Shown: positions 1-12,424, counted from the first letter of the stretch. The stretch: 64,000 bases of DNA from Pampus argenteus (GCA_036937835.1 CM072870.1:15657501-15721500), one strand, 5' to 3'. The notes: a model not told the origin generated them from the letters alone. Numbers and translations: made by a program.

Positions 1-69
1 ACGGAGCCTTTCTCATTTCACTGCACAGTGGGGCCCCCAGACATGGTACCGCTATGAGCCCTGGGGACA

Positions 70-80
70 CCCCCCCCCCC
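70..80. repeat. poly-C run (11 C)
   Basis: An uninterrupted run of 11 C. It is a simple repeat with no visible role; the length is likely to vary between individuals and to be error-prone in assemblies. Confidence 0.9.
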
Positions 81-239
81 TACCTTGCTGCTCTCCCTTC
101 TCTCGCTCAATCCTTTCCCGTTTTTAACAGTCTCCATTTCACCCTCTTTCTCTACCCACCGCTATCCTTTTTACCCCCCTTTCTCTTCCTGGGGGCAACC
201 CTTCCCAGCAGGGTAGGCCAGCGGACTAGGCACTGAACA

Positions 240-430
240 CTTTTGTGTCGCCACAGCCATTTGACTCAATGCAGGACAACACGGTTAATCACTAATCCAA
301 TTTTGGGGGCCCTGTGTGTCAGCATGGTAGGCTCTGTGCTCTTGTCACACTTCATTAGGACCATTACAGGCCATTCTCTTTTTTGGCTGCGGGTTAATGT
401 TCTCAGTGACACATTAAACACCTAGAGGGC
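240..430. promoter_or_regulatory. candidate conserved non-coding element
   Basis: This block is free of simple repeats and of recognisable transposon sequence. It holds a TAATCC (OTX/PITX-type bicoid) core at 293-298 and further TTAAT motifs around 284 and 392. The short open frame across it (60 codons) has no recognisable protein character. Enhancer-like function is inference; conservation in other fish would be the test. Confidence 0.25.
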
Positions 431-869
431 AGGTAGGGGAAACAGTAGAGGGAGCTAGTGAGGTATAAGGGTAGGGATGAAAATACAATATCTCAAAACT
501 AATTTTAAACTTTTACCTTTTTAGTCAATCTGAGTATTTTTGTCATTGTAAAGAGAGTATGAGTGGCGTTGAAAAGCTTGAAAATCATCCCAAATGGAGT
601 TACCAAGTCTTGAGTGCTTTGATATTAAATTTAAAGCAGGAAATGGCAAGGGCCACTCATTTATATACAGTTTATAGCTGCGAGTATAGAAACATATGAA
701 AGGTGAAGTAGCTAAAACACTCTTGGCCACATAAGGACCATGATAATTCAAGTTTCTGTTTTATGCTTATATTTATCCCTAAAATATTTAGGCTTCTTCA
801 GAAAAAAAAGATGTGTGTTTTGTGCAAAGAATTCTTCCATATATTTTCCCTGTCTCCCCCCCCATACTG
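431..869. other. plain non-coding stretch
   Basis: AT-rich, apparently single-copy sequence. I see no gene, repeat family or notable motif in it. Confidence 0.6.
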
Positions 870-1130
870 TGTGACTGGGCTGATGATCAGATGGGTAGCC
901 CGGAGTTGGCGGTGCATCTGCTGTGACTATATCACAGAGTCTAATTGGCATGAAAAGAGCCACACAGAGCACTAGCTTGCAAGCAGGCCGTCCTATTATC
1001 CCCATGGACATCTCATTTAGGGGGACTCATGCAGGGAACCCAAGATCCGACTTGCATGGTTTAGCATCTTTGACAGGAACATGTCCTCCTGAATGCTGCT
1101 TTAGTGACGCTTATTCAGAAAGCAGTGGGG
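870..1130. promoter_or_regulatory. candidate conserved non-coding element
   Basis: A block of balanced base composition, without simple repeats, between AT-rich flanks. Overlapping short open frames on both strands are not protein-like. It is called only for its unique, motif-dense look; function is inference. Confidence 0.2.
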
Positions 1131-3359
1131 TGTGCAGAGAGAGGAGGATATATATTTACAGGGACATACTCACAAAGAGTTTTATGTTTATGAGGGGGAT
1201 TTTATTCCTTAGTGCGTTGTGGACTTATTATGATAATCAGTTGGAAATTGATTTAAAGGAAGTGAGTTATTAAGATGAGAATATTATGTTAGGTGGTATG
1301 TAGAAGGATATTGTTTAAGTGAAAACAACCTTTACATATAAATCTTCAAATCAGAAGTGAAAAAAACAAACGTTCTTTTCTTTTTTTTTCTATTAGCATA
1401 ACAAGCCAAGCATGACAATTTTTTAAAAACAACTTTGTTGGGAATTGATTAAGATCATGAGGTTTACTGAGTACACAAAGGACTATGGCACCACTACTGG
1501 GTTGTAATGTAATATGGTTATTACATAGGGCAATACGTTTTGTTTGAAAGTAGAGTTCTTCATGACCAAGAAAGCTTGTGGGAGGTTTGGAGAACACATC
1601 CATCTCATGATGTGGGGATCAATAGGAGGCAGTGGAGCTGCTATATGATTGATCCATGTTAGACTATGCTATCAGCTCAACATACAATTCAATAAGTCAC
1701 TTGGTATGTAGAATTGCACAGTATTATACATTTAAACCGTTCATAATTCAAATAAGCATTATAATATTTAACTATTCAAGATATATTCCCTTTTTCTGTT
1801 CTTCAGACATTTGTGAGATTTATTTTTGCTATGTTTGCCTCTGTTCCAGCTTTCTATGCCTCCCTACATGCTTGTTTGCTCTTGTTTCCATCAGTTTACC
1901 TGCCTTATTTGTCTACCTTCATACAGTCTCAACATTTTGCCTTTCTTTATCATCTGCTGTGCTAGATATCTGTTTGTCCGTGGGCCTGCTATCTGAGACT
2001 CTGTCTCTATATCCTGTCTATATCTGCCTGCCTGAAGGCCGTGCTAAGCCTCCCTCCAGAATAGCCGTGCAGTACTTTAACACACTACCTCATTACCACG
2101 TGTAAATAAAGACGGATGGCCAGCGATATTCCCACAAATTTGTTTCCCATTATACCAGGGTCAGCGGTAATTGTGGCTGGCGCCCAACTCCCCTGAGCGT
2201 ACGTACAGTTACATTCATATTACAGTTAATCAACAAGATACTAACAAATTGTCCTGTAATCCCCCCCTCCTCACTCCCCCCACCCTCTTACCCATGGGGG
2301 GTGTACATTTGTTTTCTGCGGTCAGCTACAGTAGCAGCAGCAAGAGGGAAAGCGTGAGAGAAAGAAAGAGAGACCGTCTGGGTAATACCCCTCCTTCTTT
2401 CTCTTTCTATTGCTCTATTACTCCTGAGAGGGCCACAGGGTCTACTTAGGCTATCCAGGCCTCAGGCATTGAACCTTTGTGTGTTGAATGTGACATGATA
2501 AATATGAGAACTTGCATGTGTGCAGTATGCCCTCTGCTTGCAGAATAATTTAGTATTTCATACAGGCTTACAGTGCTGTGATTATTTCGATGCATGTATG
2601 AAAGTGTTGATCTCACACTTCTGTATGTGGGTGACAATATGCATTATGCTGCCAAAGCGTAAATGCAACCGCGTGCTACTTATTCTGTGTGTGTTTCTCT
2701 GTCTGTGCTGACAGACAGCTGCTCTTAAGAACCTTTAAGTGCCTCCTTATTGCTGCCATTACATGAGTCTTCTAAACGGTGAAATATATCACGCTGTTAA
2801 ACATGGCAGGATCTACTGAGGGAAACAGTAGTTTGAAGGTGAGGCTTTACCATGGTTTTGTGCAGCTGATAAAACATTGTATTTTACTTTTGGGCAAACA
2901 AATAATATCCTGAAACATCTTAATAAAAGTTCCTGAATAGTTCCTGATTTTCCCAAGATATGCTATAATTCAGAAAAGAATGTGGAAGAATAAGACCAAA
3001 TTATGTGCAAATACTTGCATTGTTATTAAAAACATTGATTGGTTTTAAAAACATATTCTCACAATACGTGGTGTTATGAAGAGACTGTAAATAAGTAGAG
3101 GGGAGGGTACAGAGAGCTCTGTCTGTTTTTGTATGCTCCTGTGAGCTCCCATGATCCATCAGAGAGGCTGAGGATGAATGAATGAGCATTGCACCGGCAG
3201 AGAGTGCAGCAATAGTTTCTTCAGTTCCCACCTTATTGATTTCTGCAGGAAATATAGAACCTTGGGCACAGAGGTAGGAGAGGGAGGACCACACTGGTAT
3301 TAAGTCGTTTTCCCATCTTTTCCAAAAATCTTTAATCAAAGTTTAAGTGAAATACTAAC
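1131..3359. other. non-coding stretch with pyrimidine-rich tract
   Basis: No gene seen. Positions about 1790-2040 are pyrimidine-rich on the + strand (CTG, TCTG and CTGCCT words) and create a 149-codon open frame at 1656-2105, judged to be chance because it is leucine/serine/cysteine-rich low-complexity sequence. Positions 2335-2385 are purine-rich. About 2110-2210 and 2700-2870 have the look of weak CNE candidates. Confidence 0.5.
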
Positions 3360-3640
3360 ATACCACTTGACGTGACCTTTTAGCCCCGTTATGAATCACC
3401 TGTTCGGAGCTGAACTGAATGGCTGCAAGCGGTTAGAGATATTTCCTGATCACAAATCGCTGCAAGAAAAAGAACAAGTTCAGTGGCAGAGCTAAATGGC
3501 CACTGAAGGGCTTGTTTGCTGCTGACCTTTGACAAATTCCAGACAACAAATCTATGTTTAAAGCACTTGCCCGACTGGATTCCTTTATAGCACTAAGTGA
3601 CTCCCGGGAAGGACAAAGCCTTGAAAAGTGACTACAACCC
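3360..3640. promoter_or_regulatory. candidate conserved non-coding element
   Basis: A repeat-free block of mixed composition between AT-rich flanks, including a TGACCTTTG nuclear-receptor/TCF-like word near 3525. No coding exon could be built across it. Regulatory role is inference. Confidence 0.22.
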
Positions 3641-3884
3641 AAGCCAAGAAAGCTCTGCTACCACCAAAACAAACGAAGGTACAATGCACCTCTTGCACAA
3701 ATATAGCTCTATGAATGATGATATACTGCAGGATGGGGGGGATACATGTCTACAGGGACAAGACGATTTGTGAGCATACGAGTGCCTGGCGTATAATGAC
3801 AAATATGAAATCAATATAGTGACCTTAATTTGCCCAAAGCATAACTGTGATGTAGTACATCGTGTTTCGATTAAAGGAGGTATA

Positions 3885-4140
3885 AAAAGATGGTGTCTGT
3901 GTGTTGCGAGGGCAGGGAGGCCATGCCCTTTTGAACCCTGGCGCTCACCGAGAGCGTGGCAGCCATAAAAGGAACAACCAGCCCTGTTTGGTCATTGAAT
4001 AGGCTCCTTATGGCTCATGGGTAATAATGTCACGCCTCAAGACGTTTTTTAAAAAGGAGCTGGCGAATGATAGCTACCAATGTGTTCCGCAACACTGGCA
4101 ACATTATGGCAGCAGAGGAGAAAATATAATAGCTTGAATA
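3885..4140. promoter_or_regulatory. candidate conserved non-coding element
   Basis: GC-richer than its flanks, with several CpGs, no simple repeat and no recognised transposon. The composition contrasts with the TG-rich low-complexity DNA that follows. Function is inference. Confidence 0.25.
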
Positions 4141-5099
4141 TGCTATGAATAACAAAACCTGTCAATACTCACCTCTAGAAGAATTGCTGATCAGACACAG
4201 TTCATGTAAAGTGTACGTGTGTATGTGAGAATTTATGACATGTCCCTTTACGTATATGAGACTGCGTGTGTGAGTGTGGAAAAAAAAATGTATGCGTTTC
4301 TGTGTGTTGAGTTTGCGGCATGTAATTTGAGTTTATTTGAATTTCTGTGTGCTGGAATTAAGTAGAATCATTTTAAGCATTACACTTCACGAGGTTTAAA
4401 AACATTAAGATTTAAGATTAAACATCCATATGTGACAGACCTTTTTATATATAGTATATTCATCATGACACTGGCCAACAACATACAGACAAATCAAAAG
4501 ATACTATCGGGGCCAAACACAGGAATTTCATTGAACGAGTTAGTCCTTCTAACTTCAGTCTAGCTAAGCACATTTTACTTGACCAGAGCAGACTGAAAGC
4601 AAAAATCACCCAAAAAGATGACTGCAGTAAAGGCATCACAAGGGAGATAAGAGGTGGTTGTTGATGTATAGGGCTTGTAAATTTCAGAAAACATTGACTG
4701 CAAAGTATGCAAAGGAAAATATTACATATGATCACCTTATCAATGAAAGTTTATCTCAAGTTTTCATGTACATTTTGGCATCTTAAATTGTGAACGCATG
4801 TATAAAAATGACTACAACGTCTACTCTGCTTAGCTAATGTGGATGTAAACGTTTAAAGATGTAAACAAAATTAAAGCTAAGAGTCATCACTTTAACCTTA
4901 TAGTTGTTGTTTATTTTTTAATTTAATATAATAACATCCAGAGCCAACACATTCAATCCGTCAGTTCCACAACTACGTACAGACCACATTGTATGCAGAC
5001 AGTTAGAATAGTTGAAAAGCAGGTACTTGAAGGAAGCCTACACTGAATAGTCGTATGTTACACTTTATGTTGTCAAGGGTCAGAGACAAGTTATTCAAA
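4141..5099. other. AT-rich non-coding stretch
   Basis: No gene seen. Positions 4210-4320 are TG-rich and weakly repetitive (TGTGTG interrupted). The rest is AT-rich single-copy sequence. Confidence 0.6.
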
Positions 5100-5290
5100 G
5101 GCTCATTTTAGTCCGACACCACAGAGCTCGTCGTAGAGTCTGTAAATGAGTCCATCTTGTTTGGCTCTGCCCCTGGGCTGTTAGCAGCTGAGGGCAGAAT
5201 GGCTCACACAATGAAGCCATTCGGTTAGAGCTTAGCCCTTAAAACAACATGCCACTCAATGATCTCAATGATCCTCCTGGAAAACAATGC
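5100..5290. promoter_or_regulatory. candidate conserved non-coding element
   Basis: A compact repeat-free block with balanced GC, followed by a G-rich run (10 G at 5332-5341). It includes a small tandem duplication of CTCAATGAT near 5257-5275. Function is inference. Confidence 0.22.
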
Positions 5291-5739
5291 TGAGGCACAT
5301 CAGTCAGGCCTGTGTGGGAGTGAGGGTGGCAGGGGGGGGGGCAGTGATGCTCCCATGGTGCTGTAATGTTGCCTGAACTGGAAGAGAACAGCATTGTGAG
5401 GGTGTGGGGGGGAATGAAACTGCAAAATCATCAGTCTTAATAACGTTTTAGATTCTGATCTGGTTGCTTGCATTCTTATCTTAAGACAGATTTTAAAAAT
5501 ATATATATTTTGAACTTTTGATTAATTTGAGAAAACCAGTGAATTTGCACTGGAAGCAAACACAACATTCTCATTAAAATCTCCATTTGTTTTAATTTTT
5601 TTTTCTGAGATACAACTAGACAAGATAGGCATGCATTCGAAAAGCAGTCAACTGATTCTTTAAACTCAAGATTTTAAAAATATCCCAAAGGGCTTGTGTT
5701 GCATAATTCAGGTGTTATGATGCTTCATTACCTCTAGTT

Positions 5740-6125
5740 GAAAGCATTTATTTGGTAAAACGTGCAACCGAAGAAGAAAAGGCAAGCAGAAAACAATATT
5801 TGCATGAGCTATGGAGCCGTTATTTAGAGTTTTTTTTTTTTTTACATGAATAAGACCTGGAAATAGAGCGTATTATTTGTATTTACTATAGTCACACTGT
5901 TTTGTATGTGACAGAAAGGTTTAGCATGAGAGATGTTTAAGCAGAGGCTGGTATTTATGACCCCCTGGGTCATAAATACCATAAGGCCTCCAGCATATTA
6001 CCCAGTGCCAGGCCAATCTCTGTTTATTACCGCTCCACGCTACTCAGCACTTCATTTAAAACTCACATTCCTCTAATTAACACACACTGCTGGGTACAGA
6101 TGAGCCAGTACAGAGCCTTGTCTGT
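5740..6125. promoter_or_regulatory. candidate conserved non-coding element around a strong hairpin
   Basis: Repeat-free block apart from a T12 run at 5830-5841. It surrounds the inverted repeat at 5944-5990 and also contains an ATTTGCAT (octamer-like, POU) word near 5799 and TAATTA near 6076. Of the blocks in the first 10 kb this is the strongest enhancer candidate by appearance. Conservation was not testable here. Confidence 0.35.
5944..5990. repeat. hairpin: 15 bp perfect inverted repeat, 3 nt loop
   Basis: Arms 5949-5963 and 5967-5981 are exact reverse complements around the loop CCT. After a 4 nt bulge, GAGGC (5944-5948) and GCCTC (5986-5990) extend the stem. Each arm contains TTTATGAC / GTCATAAA, which matches the posterior HOX/CDX consensus, and the centre TGACCC-CCT-GGGTCA resembles an everted pair of nuclear-receptor half-sites. 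It could be a palindromic binding site, a small structured RNA, or chance. Confidence 0.9.
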
Positions 6126-6719
6126 CTGTCCCTTGCTTTTACTACTCACTCAATGATGTGTCTCTGTCATCACATTTCTTTTCTTTTACTCTTCATTCCT
6201 TTCTTCTCCGTTGTCATTTAATTTCATACCTTGTGTGCAATTTACTTACTAATAGTAGCAGTATTACCAAAAATAAAAAAATATTAAGTCAACCTACTTC
6301 CATGTTATTTAAGTCCATACAAGAAACACCAGACTTTTTGGTCTTGTGATAGCTAATAATGAGTAGGAGGAATCATGGCTGTATCTGAATCTGAAGAAAC
6401 AGTTTGTCCAACAAATTGGATGTGGTAAATGTTTATTCATTTATCATATCAACCAATTATACTGCGACAGAATTAGCTCCATTAGAGTACAAAAGGCAAG
6501 TATTTAAAGAAAGAAAGGCACATCGATTTTTTTCTGCTGCACTTAAACCTTCACATAAGCTTACATTAACTGACTCTGGGTGTTTTTTCATGTTAAATGA
6601 TATCTATGAAATGATACAGGGTGATCTACATGATGGATACACAAGGCAGAAATGAAATTTAGATAGTTTTTATAATGTGCTCTGTATTTGTAAGGCACAG
6701 GAAAAACCAGTAATTCATC
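6126..6719. other. AT-rich non-coding stretch
   Basis: No gene seen. An 83-codon open frame at 6404-6655 has no recognisable domain and lies in AT-rich sequence without flanking splice context I would trust. Confidence 0.6.
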
Positions 6720-6925
6720 TGAGCTCACATTGGTTTCACAATACATCGCCCGCTGTTATTAAAGGAGTCTTCTGTGCAGCCTAAAGTAAATGATTCTGCT
6801 TCTATCACAGGCGCTTATGTGGATCAGATGATGCGTCTACTGATAGGTTTGTAATGGACTTTTCCTGTTCATTAACTGAGTTATAGCACCGGGATTTTAT
6901 GCTTTGTGGTTCTAAATTGAATAAT
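6720..6925. promoter_or_regulatory. candidate conserved non-coding element
   Basis: A repeat-free block of balanced composition within AT-rich DNA, with several CpGs. Function is inference. Confidence 0.2.
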
Positions 6926-9900
6926 ACATCTCCAATGTTTAAAGTAATATTAATATTTTCAAAATCAATGTTAGTAAAATTTTATGTACACAGTTGTATT
7001 TGTTGATGGCCAGCCACTGCAAATAAAGATATGATTTATGAAAGCAGGGGTCTCCTCTCTCTATACTATTATCACAAGTGAAACGCAGACCATAAAAAAC
7101 TTTAATTAAAATTTTAATTAACACCGGTAATCAATAGGGTGTAACATAACATCTCACATATTTTCAGTGGCACGGAGGAAAATGTAATCAAACAAATACA
7201 GAGGGACCAAATATGATGATTTTATAGGCTAATAAGCGCAAGGTAAGTGTGGCAGGACGAGTGGGAAATGTCACAGTCACTTCTCTTTGTTTCTCCGTGA
7301 TGTTTGATGCTCGTTCTTTTTTTTTATCTGAGCCTAATACTATTGCTTCTGCCAATGAAATGTATACAATCTTTCTTTTCTCTAAATCATAAACCACAGA
7401 ATATGCACAGTATTACTGTATATGTATTCCAAAGGTTCCCTTCTCCACCTTAGTGCTTCATTCAGTAATAAATAAACAATTATATATAACACTTGTGGAA
7501 GTATATAACCTGTGGAAGTAAACTGTTTGAAAGCCAAAAAGAGCTTAATGAATTTCCTTTAAATTTGATTATTTGATCATATCAATTTCAGTGAAGCACT
7601 TAACCTCAGCTTCTCTTCTGTCTTATTTCAGACAGTTTTACTTTAATCACATTATGATTAACCCAATAACCACATTAGAATAGTATAAATAAAAACTACT
7701 AACTAACAACTGCTTCCATTATATCAATGCTCTATTTATTACATTTAGATATCAACAAAGATGTTACTCCTGGTTGTAGTGACTCCACATAATCTTATAT
7801 GATAGTCCTCTCCTCCTTTTTCTGTGCTGCAATAATCAAGATTGACCAAAACTATTTCTTATATTGCCCATCACAGCCACAGATCTTCTTTATTCCAATA
7901 ATAATAATAATAATGATGATGCATTAACGGCTACATTTTGTCAGACATGTTAGAAAGACAGAGTACATGTACACAACTGTCTGTTAAACCCGTGTTTATG
8001 ATAACGATGCAGCACATCCAAGATGGATAGATGTTCTCGGAGGTTCAGATGACTGTTGGGATTCAGTCAGCTAATCATGAAGACCGTCCTAAACTCTACA
8101 AGCAGCTGTGCATTGCAGACACACACATGTTGCCACACATTTGGATTAACTCCTGGCTGAAGATAAGCATAACAACTCATAGAAGAGGTTTAAATGATTT
8201 TGGTCTATTTGTGTGTGTCCCTGCACTGAAATAAGTTACAAGAAACACACAAACCAGTAGTGCATTGCTTCTGACAAAGCCTGAGCGGACCGATGGTGGA
8301 TGATGCTTTTTATGGAGCTGAAATAGTTAAGGGTTCTTTTAATGGGTGATATCTAATCATGAAGAATATCACAGAAAAATAACTTCATGGTCATTCAGAG
8401 GGACGGAAGAGATGAATCCTTTTAAAGCAGATATACTCTGAGCTACATACTTTGTTAGTGGTTGAATGGAGCTGGACTAAAGTATGAATATTGAGGGAAG
8501 AAGGGGAAAGAAAGAGAAAGAACAAAAACAGTGTGAAAGAGAGCGACAGTATTAGGGTAATAGTCCCTGAAGATTGTCTGCCAATCTCATCCTTCTCTCT
8601 ACCATATCGCTCTCTCTTTCTTCTACTTTCACAGAAGTAATCTCCGTCACAGCTTGACACAGGCGTACCTCGGCTCAGCCAAACAATAAATAAACTGGAT
8701 TGGCCACAAAATGGGAATTGCAAAAAAGGCAATAAAACAAATTTCAATCATTGCTCCACAAGACTTTTTACATCACTATGGAGGGTGCATACACTTAAAG
8801 TTATCGAAACAGTGAGAGGGCTTTAATCAGAATGTGATTTATCTAAAGTCAATGAAGAGACAAAGTCACAAACTTTCCCTAACTTTCCCTAAAGACGAGT
8901 ATCTATTTATCTACATGTTTAGTGTTTTAATGTTCTAACTTGACTCTTCTAATGACATTAAATTATTAGCTGAAACAAGTCATCTGTCAGCTTCTATATT
9001 GCAAATTCAACTTTACATTAAAGTGATACATGTACATGAATATTACTATAGGAAAACTATCTTAACGTTAGCTCTATGCTATAAATAATGTCATTATCAA
9101 TTTCCATGTTGAAATTCTCTTTTTGATGTGATGACACTGAATATCTCAACTCATACATATTTAATATATGTGTATTCTTTTTTCTAAAATCACTAAACGG
9201 GCGCTGCATATTCATCAGAGTCTGTAGCTCCTACGTCGGACACTTTCAGTTTACTCGTATTTCTGTAGAATTCTGTAACCTTTAGCCTTTCCTCCAGCTG
9301 TGTTGTCTCGGTGTGTGTAGGTATGTGAAGGTTGTGTCAGGATGAGAGTGTCAGGAATGAGCAGAGACAGTGCAGGTGTGTGTGTGTGTATGTGTGCATC
9401 TCGACAGTGATAAAAGGCCTTGCTCTCTAGACCTCAGAGTAACCAAGTGATGACAAATAGTTTTCTATCTCTCTCTTCCTCCCATCACTGCCCTCAACCC
9501 TAACTGCGAATTTCATCTGCAAACAACTTGATTTGATGGGCAAATGTTTGCTCAGCCTCAAAAGGGTGTTTAGACTGAATATTTTTTTAAGTCAATGTTT
9601 GCGCAGTTGTTTCTACTTTCTCTGTTTTATTTCTTTCTGTGACGATCTCTCCTCTTTTTGGTCTTATTCTCTTAAAAAGGGAAAAAAACGATTTCCTCTC
9701 GGGGTATTTTACTGTCATAATGAAATTTGAGCAGTTTATTTTGTCTTTGCAGGGGGAGTTAGTATCTTCTCTGTGTTGATTCTTATACGAGTACAGAGCA
9801 CAGATGGAGCGGCGCTCTGTGGTAAAACCAGCCTGCCCCTTCTCCATCCCCAGTGTCAAAAAACCCTGGCTAGCTTTCCAAACGAGCAGATTTTTTACTG

Positions 9901-10790
9901 CTCACATCTAATAAATATTTAGGATTAACTCAATGAAACGATGCAAACACAAATGAAATGTATTTAATGGGCATCCTGTCCATTGGAGGAGTTTCAATAG
10001 GGCACCGTTGAGGTGTGAAATGGCTACACCAAGCAATATAACAATCACATGGTCTCTCTCTCCCTCATACACACACACTCACAAGAAAAAAAAGCACCTA
10101 ATATTTTCTGTCAACAAGATTGTGCATACCCCCAACCTTCAAATAATTTACTGCCATGTGTCTACAGAGTGTTTGGCACTAAAGTGTCACTAAATCTCAG
10201 CCCTCAAAGTCAAACGTCAGGTAAACTACAGAGAAATAATGTTTATTTTCTCTCAGCCCTGGCCCTGTTCTTAACCATGCTGTCAGTGCACCAGGAGCTC
10301 GTATATCTCGCAAATTCTCTCATGATCTGTACAAGTAGCCCTTTGTGAAAAAGGTGACAGGAACACACTTCAGCTGCTTGCAAGTCCTGAAACAATGACA
10401 CACAACTTTTGCCTCATACCAGAGAAGTCCTGATGATTGACTGAATTAATTAGTGCAACACTGTCTGCATAGACGACGTAGGAAAGCGGCTATAGCATCT
10501 TAGCTGTCTGGACGTGTACAAAATATATTTGTGTCACTTTTCAGACCATTTCATCTCCCTCAGGTGGCGGAGGCTTCGGAAAAATGATATTGATGTATTT
10601 TTATTTTTTTGGAAATGGAAAAAAATGCAGATAGCACATAGTTTTTAATGAATTTTTCCACCAGTATTCATTTTACAATAGGGTTCATTGTGAAAATCTA
10701 AAACACAACTGATACTGTGGCGGCTTATATTAACTTCTTTTGGGGGATGTCAATACAGCAAGAAGGTCACGGACGTGATGTTGAAATGGC
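6926..10790. other. AT-rich non-coding stretch with minor repeats
   Basis: No gene or recognised transposon. Small features: an (AAT)n tract near 7900-7914, a 10 bp tandem duplication AACTTTCCCT at 8871-8890, a purine-rich tract at 8490-8545 and a short (GT)7 at 9376-9389. About 8640-8745 and 9190-9300 are plain single-copy DNA of balanced composition. Confidence 0.55.
7102..7121. repeat. perfect 20 bp AT palindrome
   Basis: TTAATTAAAA followed at once by its reverse complement TTTTAATTAA. It contains two TTAATTAA words (homeodomain/LIM-HD type cores) in mirror arrangement. It may be a site for paired homeodomain proteins or simply AT-rich chance. Confidence 0.9.
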
Positions 10791-10792
10791 CT

Positions 10793-10825
10793 GCTGAGAA
10801 CATGTTCTGTTGACATGTTCTCAGC
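10793..10825. repeat. 12 bp inverted repeat
   Basis: GCTGAGAACATG (10793-10804) and CATGTTCTCAGC (10814-10825) are exact reverse complements with a 9 nt loop. The arms contain the p53-like decamers and the right arm overlaps the start of the adjacent repeat remnant. Confidence 0.9.
10798..10820 (+). promoter_or_regulatory. p53/p63-type response element (candidate)
   Basis: The decamer GAACATGTTC (10798-10807) matches the p53 half-site RRRCWWGYYY perfectly. A second decamer TGACATGTTC (10811-10820) matches 9 of 10 positions after a 3 bp spacer. Both have the CATG core. The second half lies in sequence resembling a dispersed fish repeat. Occupancy is unknown. Confidence 0.4.
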
Positions 10826-10886
10826 GTGTTCCTAGTCCAAAGACATGCAGGTTAGATAAACTGGAAACTCTAAATTACCTGTTGAC
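10814..10886 (+). repeat. remnant of widespread teleost SINE/L2-LINE-tail repeat
   Basis: The words AGTCCAAAGACATGCAGGTT (10834-10853) and ACTCTAAATTACC (10867-10879) in this order and spacing match a repeat found very widely in fish genomes and carried by L2-like LINE tails and related SINEs. The upstream part appears deleted down to a CATGTTCTC word. Family assignment is from recognition by eye. Confidence 0.65.
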
Positions 10887-11499
10887 AAGAAGCTTAAAGT
10901 TGTACTTATTACTGTTATGATCCCATTATAATGACTCCTCTTTTTTTTTTTAAAGAACCCAGTACCAGACCACAACTCATTCGGTTCAGTGTGTTTGTTG
11001 TGTAGACTGTGTGAACAAGTGTGGGTTTGCAATTTTGCATGTATTTGTGTGTTTGAGGCACACTGGTGATACCACCTCCCTCTGTCATGTTGTGGACCTC
11101 CCTCCATCTGAGGACACACACAAAGCTATTTTCCCATTCTCTAAATGATGATGTCTCCTTGTGCTTATCCCCCACCATCCCCTATTCACCACTGTAATAG
11201 AATTTTTCAACCCATGCAACCCCCTCACTACCCATCCCCATAACCCAAATAGCCTGCCCCCGTTTTACTCAGAATCCCCATATCATAAAATGCATTCATA
11301 CAAACACATACACGTAGTTTGCGCACAGAGAAGAGCTAAACAGAAACAGAGAGGCATAAGGAAAAAAGCAAAAGGGACAGACACAAGCAAAGCAGGTGAA
11401 TACAAGCACCTCAACTGCACCCACAGCCCACCCTCCAACACTGTCATACACACTTGTTTCCCCTCTTAAAGATTCACAATGAGGCATTCTTCAATAACA
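10887..11499. other. non-coding stretch
   Basis: No gene seen. Several 60-100 codon frames overlap on both strands and are not protein-like. Sequence at 11160-11300 is C-rich on the + strand. Confidence 0.55.
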
Positions 11500-11790
11500 A
11501 ATCATTTCTTTCAGAGTATGCTTTTTAATCTGGCCATGCTTGACAGGGCCCATCCTTTCCGCTGAAGGGAAAGACCACTTAGAGGCCAGGCCAATAAGGC
11601 CCAGCAGCCCTGTGGCCTGACTAGAGTGATTTGTCAGGGCCCTCCACTGTGCCTGTGGTGGTCACACCGATGGATTTATCCCAAGGTAAATGGAGATAGC
11701 CCTCGCTGGCCGTGGGCTCAGCACTCTGATTACAGACCCTCTCTTCGAGTTGCATTGATAGATGTTGCTTGTGTTTATCTGTTTACAATG
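11500..11790. promoter_or_regulatory. candidate conserved non-coding element
   Basis: GC-richer, repeat-free block. Near its end are two forkhead-type words, TGTTTA at 11772-11777 and TGTTTAC at 11780-11786, plus a GATTTATC word near 11673. It resembles vertebrate developmental enhancers in composition; this is inference. Confidence 0.3.
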
Positions 11791-12424
11791 CCACTAAATC
11801 TGTGAATACAATGTAACACAGGGAGAAGGGGTAAGACTCTGGGGGGCTGCGTGAGAGAGGGAGCAAGTCCTGCACGGTTTGATTTATGCTATGCTATGCA
11901 GAGCAATAGAGAGACAGCACAGATGAAGGGTCTGGGATGAAACAGCTCGGTGGGGCAGAGGTTGTGGTTTTGCATTGGGGTTAGAAGGGCTATAGGATGA
12001 ATCACATGCATTTCTCACTCTGGGTGCTGTCCACCATGCCATAAGAATAACAAACATGCAGCAAAAGGAATGAGAGGAGCGTTTTAGGTACACAGGGGAA
12101 AACACAATGTACTTTCGAGACAACAATGTGGAGCCAATCGGAGATGCATGGTGGTGAGCAGTTATCCCAGCGCTCCCACATCTATGGTGAAGAGTAATTC
12201 CAACCAGGGACAATCACTGGGACAGCTGTGGTTCAGACAGCCTCTTCCATCTCATCCTCATCCAGCCAACCTAAACCTCCTCCGCTCACAGACACGTAGA
12301 GAAGACTTTCCTTGGGTTACTGGCTGAAAAAAATAACTGAAAGCATAGTATGTGAGTGCACGTGTGCATCTATATGTGTCTTTATTTATCTGTAATCTTT
12401 ATCTTATCTGTGTCTGTCTTTGTT
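11791..12424. other. non-coding stretch
   Basis: No gene or recognised repeat. A 109-codon minus-strand frame at 11884-12213 has no recognisable domain. Confidence 0.55.

Noticed and set aside
1656..2105. 149-codon + strand open frame
   Set aside because: Low-complexity, cysteine/serine/leucine-rich translation of a pyrimidine-rich tract; no signal peptide or domain logic and no splice context.
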